Assembly (NCBI GenBank): GCA_965652025.1
Contig: CBFGTM010000001.1
Coordinates: forward strand, 1 to 64,000
Direction: 5' to 3'
Length of the DNA: 64,000 bases
From: CAVVWJ01 sp965652025
GTDB taxonomy: Bacteria; Gemmatimonadota; Gemmatimonadetes; Gemmatimonadales; GWC2-71-9
Shown here: positions 59,009 through 64,000 of the stretch, in pieces
How positions within the stretch are numbered: the first letter of the stretch is position 1
Layout: each line of letters begins with the position of its first letter
Made by a program: the position numbers and the translations under genes
Notes under the pieces: model-generated
What the model saw: only the letters and a program-made list of their open reading frames with translations
Database searches by the model: none
What the model was told of the DNA's origin: nothing

Positions 59009-60586
59009 ATGCCTCAACGTCGAATCAGCAGACCCACGGGAACGCGAAGCATCCCTGACCCCGCCTCGGCCGCATCACCCAACGGAGGCTCACCGGGCGT
59101 ACTGTCCTCCGGGGTGCCGGGGCTGGATAGCGTGATGGCCGGCGGTTATCCCCAGGATCACCTCTTTCTGGTCGAGGGCGATCCCGGTACCGGCAAGACC
59201 ACCCTCGCCCTGCAGTTCCTGCTGGAAGGGGTTCGTCGCGGGGAGCGGGGACTCTATATCACTCTGTCAGAGACCGCGGCCGAGCTGGTCGGAGTGGCGA
59301 CTTCTCACGGCTGGTCGTTGGAAGGGATTGAGGTCTTCGAGCTGATGCCTGACGAGGAGGCGCTCCGGCCGGACGCCCAGTACACCGTTTTCCATCCTTC
59401 CGAAGTCGAGCTGACCAGTACTACCCAGGCGATCTTCGAGGTGGTAGAGCGGTCGAAGCCGGTCCGGATTGTGGTCGACTCCCTGTCCGAGATGCGCCTG
59501 CTGGCCCGGGATTCCCTCCGGTATCGCCGTCAGATCCTCGGCTTCAAGCACTTCTTCACCCATCACCAGGCAACCGTGCTGCTGCTGGACGATCGAACCG
59601 CCGAGGATGGTGACGCCCAGCTCCGGAGTTTGGCTCATGGCGTTCTGCTGCTGGAGCAGCTGGCGCTGGAGTACGGGGCCGAGCGGCGCAAGCTGCGAGT
59701 CATCAAGATGCGCGGCGTACGGTACCGCGGAGGAAATCACGACTACACCATCCGCACTGGCGGGCTCGAGGTGTTTCCCCGGCTGATTGCCGCCGAGCAC
59801 CACTCGCCATTCAAGGGTGGCGCCATAGGGAGTGGGATCGCCGAGCTGGATACGCTCCTGGGTGGAGGACTCGACCGGGGGACCGGCTCCCTCATTATGG
59901 GGCCGGCAGGCGCGGGCAAGACCATCCTGAGCACTCAGTACGCCTGCGCCGCCGCCGAGCGAGGCGACCACGTCGCCTTCTATCTCTTCGATGAGCGACT
60001 CAACACCTTCGTCGATCGGGCCGAGCGCCTGAAGATGCCGTTCCAGAAGTACGTGGATCAAGGGCTCCTGCTCCAGCGCCAGATCGACCCCGCCGAGGTC
60101 TCACCCGGCGAGTTTGCCCACACCGTGGTGGGAACGGTCGAGCGGGAGGATACCCGGGTCGTCGTGATCGACAGCCTCAACGGATACATCAATGCCATGC
60201 CCGACGAGCGACTGCTGGACATCCGGCTGCACGAGCTACTCAGTTATCTGGCTCAGCGGGGTGTCACTACCGTGATGACCCTGGCCCAGCATGGAATGTT
60301 CGCCTCTCCCTCGGGCAGCCAGGCCGAGGTCAGCTACTTGGCCGACACGCTGCTGGCGCTGCGGTTCTTCGAGGCGTTCGGTCAGGTACGGAAGGCTATC
60401 TCGGTGCTCAAGAAGCGGAGTGGTCATCACGAGCACACCATCCGGGAATTTCAGATCACCGATCGAGGGGTCCGGGTGGGAGAGCCGCTGCATGCATTCC
60501 AGGGGGTGCTGACCGGAGTTCCCGACTACCTCGGCGAGCGGCAACCGCTATTCTCTCAAGGGGGCGTCGGGGCTGGTGAAAGCTGA
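59009..60586 (+). CDS. KaiC-like double RecA-type ATPase
   Basis: 525 residues, two KaiC domains. Walker A GDPGTGKT (57-64) and GPAGAGKT (298-305); Walker B-type segments VRIVVDSLSEM and VVVIDSLNGYIN. At the position of the KaiC autophosphorylation pair Ser431/Thr432 this protein has Ser442/Tyr443 (EVSYLADTLLAL). The catalytic-Glu regions are SETAAEL and DERLNTF. No kaiA or kaiB is present. It overlaps a hybrid histidine kinase gene by 11 bases, suggesting a shared signalling pathway. Confidence 0.85.
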   Translation: MPQRRISRPTGTRSIPDPASAASPNGGSPGVLSSGVPGLDSVMAGGYPQDHLFLVEGDPGTGKTTLALQFLLEGVRRGERGLYITLSETAAELVGVATSHGWSLEGIEVFELMPDEEALRPDAQYTVFHPSEVELTSTTQAIFEVVERSKPVRIVVDSLSEMRLLARDSLRYRRQILGFKHFFTHHQATVLLLDDRTAEDGDAQLRSLAHGVLLLEQLALEYGAERRKLRVIKMRGVRYRGGNHDYTIRTGGLEVFPRLIAAEHHSPFKGGAIGSGIAELDTLLGGGLDRGTGSLIMGPAGAGKTILSTQYACAAAERGDHVAFYLFDERLNTFVDRAERLKMPFQKYVDQGLLLQRQIDPAEVSPGEFAHTVVGTVEREDTRVVVIDSLNGYINAMPDERLLDIRLHELLSYLAQRGVTTVMTLAQHGMFASPSGSQAEVSYLADTLLALRFFEAFGQVRKAISVLKKRSGHHEHTIREFQITDRGVRVGEPLHAFQGVLTGVPDYLGERQPLFSQGGVGAGES

Positions 60587-62573
60587 GGGCGAACGGATCC
60601 TCATCCTGGCGCCGACCGGCCGGGACGCGGAGCTCCTGGCCGGCGCCATCGAAACCGCGGGCCTCGAAGCTGCGGTGTGCCCCGACATCGATGGGCTGTG
60701 CTCGTTGCTCGCAGCTGGTGGTGCTGTAGCGGTGGTCGCCGAGGAGGCGCTGGCCGGCTCCGGCTCCGCCCAGCTGGACGAGACACTGGCGGACCAACCC
60801 TCCTGGTCGGATATCCCGGTCGTGGTGCTGCTGTCTCCCGGCGCAACGCTGTCCTCGAGCCGCGCGCTATTGGCGCGGTTCGCTCAGAATGGGAACCTCA
60901 TCCTGCTGGAGCGTCCGGTTCGGAGTATCGCCCTGGTGAGCACGCTCCAGGCCGCGCTGCGCGCCCGCCACCGCCAGTACGAGGTTCGCGACCATCTGAT
61001 CTCCCGTACGGCAGCGCAGGCGGCGCTGGAGCGGAGTGAGGCTCGGTACCGGTCGCTCACTCTGGCGTCGGCATCGATCGTCTGGATCACCGATCCGGAC
61101 GGGACTATCGCTGCCGACTTGCCCACCTGGGAGGCCTTCACCGGCCAGGACCAGGAATCATATCGTGGGTGGGGATGGCTCATGGCGGTCCATCCGGAGG
61201 ACCGGGAAGCGACCCAGGCGGCCTGGCGTCGCGCCGTCGAGCGCAAGGAGGCGTTCTACGCCGAATACCGGCTGGTGCGAAACGACGGCCAGTACCGCCG
61301 GGTCAACGCTCGCGGAGTACCGGTGCTGGGGCCTGAAGGCGAAGTGGTGGAGTGGGTGGGAACCTGCGTGGACGTGGAGGACGAGCGCCGGGCCGCCGAG
61401 CACCTGCGTCAGGCGCAACGGCTGGAGGCGGTGGGAAGCCTGGCTGGCGGAGTGGCCCACGAGGTCAACAATATGATGACCGCCGTGATCGGCTTCGGCG
61501 GCTTCGTGCTCAAGGCTCTCGAGGCGCATCACCCGCACCGTTCCGATGTGAATGAGATGGTCAAGGCGGCCACTCGCGCGGCAGGAATCACTAAACAGTT
61601 GCTGGCGTTCACCCGGCAGCAGGTGCTCCAGCCCTCGGTTCTGGACCTCAACGCGGTCGTGTCTAACGTGAGCCGGATGCTGGGCAGCCTGCTCGGCGCA
61701 GACGTCGAGCTGGTGACCGAGCTCGATCATTCCATAGGCCGGATTCAGGCCGACCCGAACCAGCTGGAGCAGGTGATCGTCAACCTCGCATTGAACGCTC
61801 GGCATGCCATGCCCTCCGGCGGCCGGCTGGCGCTGCAGACCTCCAGTGTTCAACTCGACGGTCCGTACCTCGCCCGCCATCCCGGGATCACGATCGAGCA
61901 GGGGCCTTACGTGGCCCTCAGCGTCACCGACACCGGCGATGGGATGGATGCCAAGACCCAGGCCCGGGCCTTCGAGCCGTTCTTCACCACCAAACCGGTC
62001 GGGGAGGGCACCGGACTCGGCCTCTCCATGGCGTACGGCATCATCAAGCAGTCAGATGGCTACATCTGGCTCTACAGCGAGCCCGGCCGGGGGACCACAG
62101 TCAAGGTCTACTTGCCGGTGGTGACCCAGAGACTCGACCAAGTGGGCGAGCAGGAGGAGATGCCGCGGGGCCAGGGCGAAACCATTCTGGTGGTTGAGGA
62201 CGAGGAGGCGGTGCGGACGCTGGCCCGGCGGTGCCTGGAAGAGGCCGGTTATCGGGTGATGGAGGCGGCAGCGGGACGAGAGGGTCTGGAGCTGGTCACG
62301 AGCAGCAATGGACAGGTAGATCTGGTTCTGTGCGACGTCATTCTGCCGGAGATGACTGGACACGAGCTGGGGCGCTCTCTGGAGGCCATCAGGCCCGAGC
62401 TGCCCATTCTGTACATGTCCGGCTACCCTGGCCTGGAGGTTTTGAAGCGGGGACTGATTGCACGGGAGGCGCCCTTTCTGGAGAAGCCGTTCAGTCCGGA
62501 GAGCCTCGCCTCGGCAGTACGGGGTCTGTTGGACCGGAAGGCCCAGCTTCATTTTGGTAGTAGGGAACGATGA
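60576..62573 (+). CDS. Hybrid sensor histidine kinase
   Basis: 665 residues. Domains in order: a receiver-like N-terminal domain without obvious acidic pocket (about 1-125), a PAS domain (about 150-275, WITDPDGTIAADLPTWEAFT), a dimerisation/phosphoacceptor region (GGVAHEVNNMMTAVIGF, His295), an ATPase domain (NLALNARHAM, FTTKPVGEGTGLGL) and a C-terminal receiver with Asp587 (LVLCDVILPEMTG). No membrane helix, so a cytoplasmic sensor. Start GTG 60576 inside the KaiC-like gene. Confidence 0.9.
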   Translation: MKAEGERILILAPTGRDAELLAGAIETAGLEAAVCPDIDGLCSLLAAGGAVAVVAEEALAGSGSAQLDETLADQPSWSDIPVVVLLSPGATLSSSRALLARFAQNGNLILLERPVRSIALVSTLQAALRARHRQYEVRDHLISRTAAQAALERSEARYRSLTLASASIVWITDPDGTIAADLPTWEAFTGQDQESYRGWGWLMAVHPEDREATQAAWRRAVERKEAFYAEYRLVRNDGQYRRVNARGVPVLGPEGEVVEWVGTCVDVEDERRAAEHLRQAQRLEAVGSLAGGVAHEVNNMMTAVIGFGGFVLKALEAHHPHRSDVNEMVKAATRAAGITKQLLAFTRQQVLQPSVLDLNAVVSNVSRMLGSLLGADVELVTELDHSIGRIQADPNQLEQVIVNLALNARHAMPSGGRLALQTSSVQLDGPYLARHPGITIEQGPYVALSVTDTGDGMDAKTQARAFEPFFTTKPVGEGTGLGLSMAYGIIKQSDGYIWLYSEPGRGTTVKVYLPVVTQRLDQVGEQEEMPRGQGETILVVEDEEAVRTLARRCLEEAGYRVMEAAAGREGLELVTSSNGQVDLVLCDVILPEMTGHELGRSLEAIRPELPILYMSGYPGLEVLKRGLIAREAPFLEKPFSPESLASAVRGLLDRKAQLHFGSRER

Positions 62574-62893
62574 CCTTCAAATCTCCTTTCTGGCAGCCAC
62601 TCGCCATCGTGCTGAGCGCGGTGAACCTCGTTGCTGTCGGGTTCGCGGCCTCGACCGCCGAGCCTTGGCATGCCGGGGTGCACGCCGGGCTCGGACTGGC
62701 GTTTGGACTGTGGGCTCAGCGCCTGAGGCAGCAGCGGCCCGGCAAGTACGATCGCGAGGAACGGCTCGATCTACTCGAGGGCGAGGTGACCAGCATGCGG
62801 CAGGAGCTGACCGAGGCCCAGGAGCGGCTCGATTTCACCGAGCGGGTGCTGGCGCAGGGCCGGGAGGCGCGCCGGGTGGGTCCCGAGCAGTAA
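62570..62893 (+). CDS. Small membrane protein with coiled coil
   Basis: 107 residues: two hydrophobic segments (PLAIVLSAVNLVAVGFAAS and AGLGLAFGLWAQRL) followed by a charged coiled coil (EERLDLLEGEVTSMRQELTE, then AQERLDFTERVLAQ). It overlaps the histidine kinase gene by four bases. Similar small proteins are found next to sensor kinases but no role is established. Confidence 0.65.
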   Translation: MTFKSPFWQPLAIVLSAVNLVAVGFAASTAEPWHAGVHAGLGLAFGLWAQRLRQQRPGKYDREERLDLLEGEVTSMRQELTEAQERLDFTERVLAQGREARRVGPEQ

Positions 62894-62937
62894 CACCGCA
62901 ACATCGTCCGCTGGCAATGACGAAGTCGGCGGCCCTG

Positions 62938-64000
62938 TTAGAGCGACTTCAGGTACTGTACCAGGTCTGCTTTCTGATCCGCTGTGAGTCCTAGCCCTTT
63001 CCTCGAATCGTAGAGCTCCACCACATCATCCAGCGTTGCTGCCACCCCGTTGTGAAAGTACGGAGGGTGCTGCCACACGCCTCGCAGTGGCGCCGTGCGG
63101 TACATCTTGGTCGCGCTGCGCGAGGCATAGCTCGGCGCCCCATTCGGCTCCGGCTCGCTCACCACTTCGGCCGGCGAATGGAGCCGGCTGTTGGCGTCGG
63201 TGAATTGCGAGCCGGCGTGACAGGTGGCGCACTGTCCGGGTCCATTGAACACCTGCTGGCCCCGGGCGGCCGCGGCCGGATCGAAGCTTGCCGCCGGCGG
63301 TGCCGGAGCGTTGAGGCTCAGCTGGTACGCCTCCAGCGCGGCGAGCTTGGATGAGATGAGATCGGGCGGATTGTTCACATTCACGCCGGTTCGCGGCTCG
63401 CTGAAGGAGCCGTGCCCGTGCATCTGGGTCACCCCCACATAGCGATTCCAGTACGCCACATCCGTGCCATCGCCGGTCGCGGTGATGCGGTTGATGCCGA
63501 GTAACCCGTATGCCGGAGGAATGACCTGGGGACCGTTCTGCCCATCGAAGTTGAAGCGGGGATCGTACTTTCCCGGGCCCCAGGAGTTGTACACCGCCTT
63601 CACGTCGGGAGTGAGGGCAGGGGAAAGTGCGATGATCGCTCCAGGGTTGAGCTCGTGATTGGGCCAGCCGTCGAGCCGAGCCCCGATCCCTTCGTCAAAC
63701 GAGTTGTCCACCGTCGAGTGACACAGGGCGCAGGTAATCCCCACTGCCTTGAGGGTGTCCTTGCCATTCACATTCTCGACCGTTCCTTTGAGTCCCACCA
63801 CCGCATTCAGCTTGAGCAGCGCCACGGTAGTCGCGGGATCGGTCAGGCTGATGCTGCCATCCTGGATGCCCTGAACCACCTCGGCGGGAAGCGCCTGGGC
63901 ATCGACCTTGAGCCCGACACTCAGAGCGGTAGTGGGATCGACGGCTGCGGTGATGACATCATGGATCCGAAGCGTATCGGTCCAGAAGGACTCGTCGCCG
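62938..64000 (-). CDS. Di-haem cytochrome c protein, MauG/CcpA-like (5' end outside window)
   Basis: At least 353 residues, open through the right edge of the window, so the N-terminus is missing. Two haem-binding CxxCH motifs are present: ITCALCHSTVDNSF and GQCATCHAGSQFTD, spaced about 160 residues apart, as in di-haem peroxidases or MauG-like proteins. The C-terminus has APLRGVWQHPPYFHNGVAAT, typical of this family. A GTG at 63879 could be mistaken for the start, but the frame continues upstream. Confidence 0.8.
   Translation of the reverse strand, partial: GDESFWTDTLRIHDVITAAVDPTTALSVGLKVDAQALPAEVVQGIQDGSISLTDPATTVALLKLNAVVGLKGTVENVNGKDTLKAVGITCALCHSTVDNSFDEGIGARLDGWPNHELNPGAIIALSPALTPDVKAVYNSWGPGKYDPRFNFDGQNGPQVIPPAYGLLGINRITATGDGTDVAYWNRYVGVTQMHGHGSFSEPRTGVNVNNPPDLISSKLAALEAYQLSLNAPAPPAASFDPAAAARGQQVFNGPGQCATCHAGSQFTDANSRLHSPAEVVSEPEPNGAPSYASRSATKMYRTAPLRGVWQHPPYFHNGVAATLDDVVELYDSRKGLGLTADQKADLVQYLKSL

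Overview
The window is a gene-dense, GC-rich chromosomal stretch from a Gram-negative bacterium (TonB-dependent receptor, several outer-membrane beta-barrels, a lipoprotein, signal peptides). Gene content and the style of intergenic repeats suggest Gemmatimonadota or a close relative; this is inference, since there is no rRNA or other phylogenetic marker here. Nothing looks like a prophage, plasmid or defence island. Almost all genes are chromosomal housekeeping or conserved hypothetical genes, often packed in operons with 4-base start/stop overlaps.

Layout. 1-1659: end of a secreted protein and a convergent MoxR ATPase. 1869-5160: an F0-plus-delta ATP synthase operon (atpZ, atpI, atpB, atpE, atpF, atpH); it stops before atpA and is followed by a Y1 (IS200-type) transposase. 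5818-16242: M1 peptidase, cupin, sugar nucleotidyltransferase, DUF885 peptidase, ATP-grasp ligase, a zinc peptidase, an MFS transporter and a secreted protein. 16265-18509: cstA-ybdD. 18601-24680: short-chain dehydrogenase, NAD-type isocitrate dehydrogenase, DUF4139 protein, phosphoesterase, SprT-like protein. 24739-34157: glutaryl-CoA-dehydrogenase-like enzyme, an ECF sigma / membrane protein / TonB receptor operon, a mechanosensitive-channel relative, and etfB-etfA-ETF:quinone oxidoreductase. 34410-39061: Ig-like and lipoprotein surface proteins.

39116-56029 is almost entirely on the minus strand and holds three transcription units: gpmI through a molybdenum-cofactor cluster (a QueD-like protein, fdhD, mobA, mobB, moeA) ending in a clear terminator; a manganese (yybP-ykoY) riboswitch with its terminator platform in front of htpX-terC-MFS; and a compact lysine/DAP operon (M20 deacylase, asd, lysC, dapB, dapA, dapD). 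56060-62893 (plus strand) holds an SH3-domain protein, an amino-acid permease, a KaiC-like double ATPase, a hybrid histidine kinase and a small coiled-coil membrane protein. A di-haem cytochrome c gene runs off the right edge.

The main observations beyond ordinary annotation are: (1) short elements of about 100 bp made of 7- or 8-bp tandem units facing their own reverse complement, each with a different unit sequence, some spilling into gene ends and starts; (2) a complete Mn2+ riboswitch controlling a TerC-family exporter and HtpX; (3) several promoters whose -10 box lies 7-8 bases before the start codon, implying leaderless mRNAs; (4) enzymes missing an expected key cysteine (ETF:quinone oxidoreductase, FdhD, QueD-like protein); and (5) an ECF sigma operon whose membrane partner carries calcium-binding-like loops.
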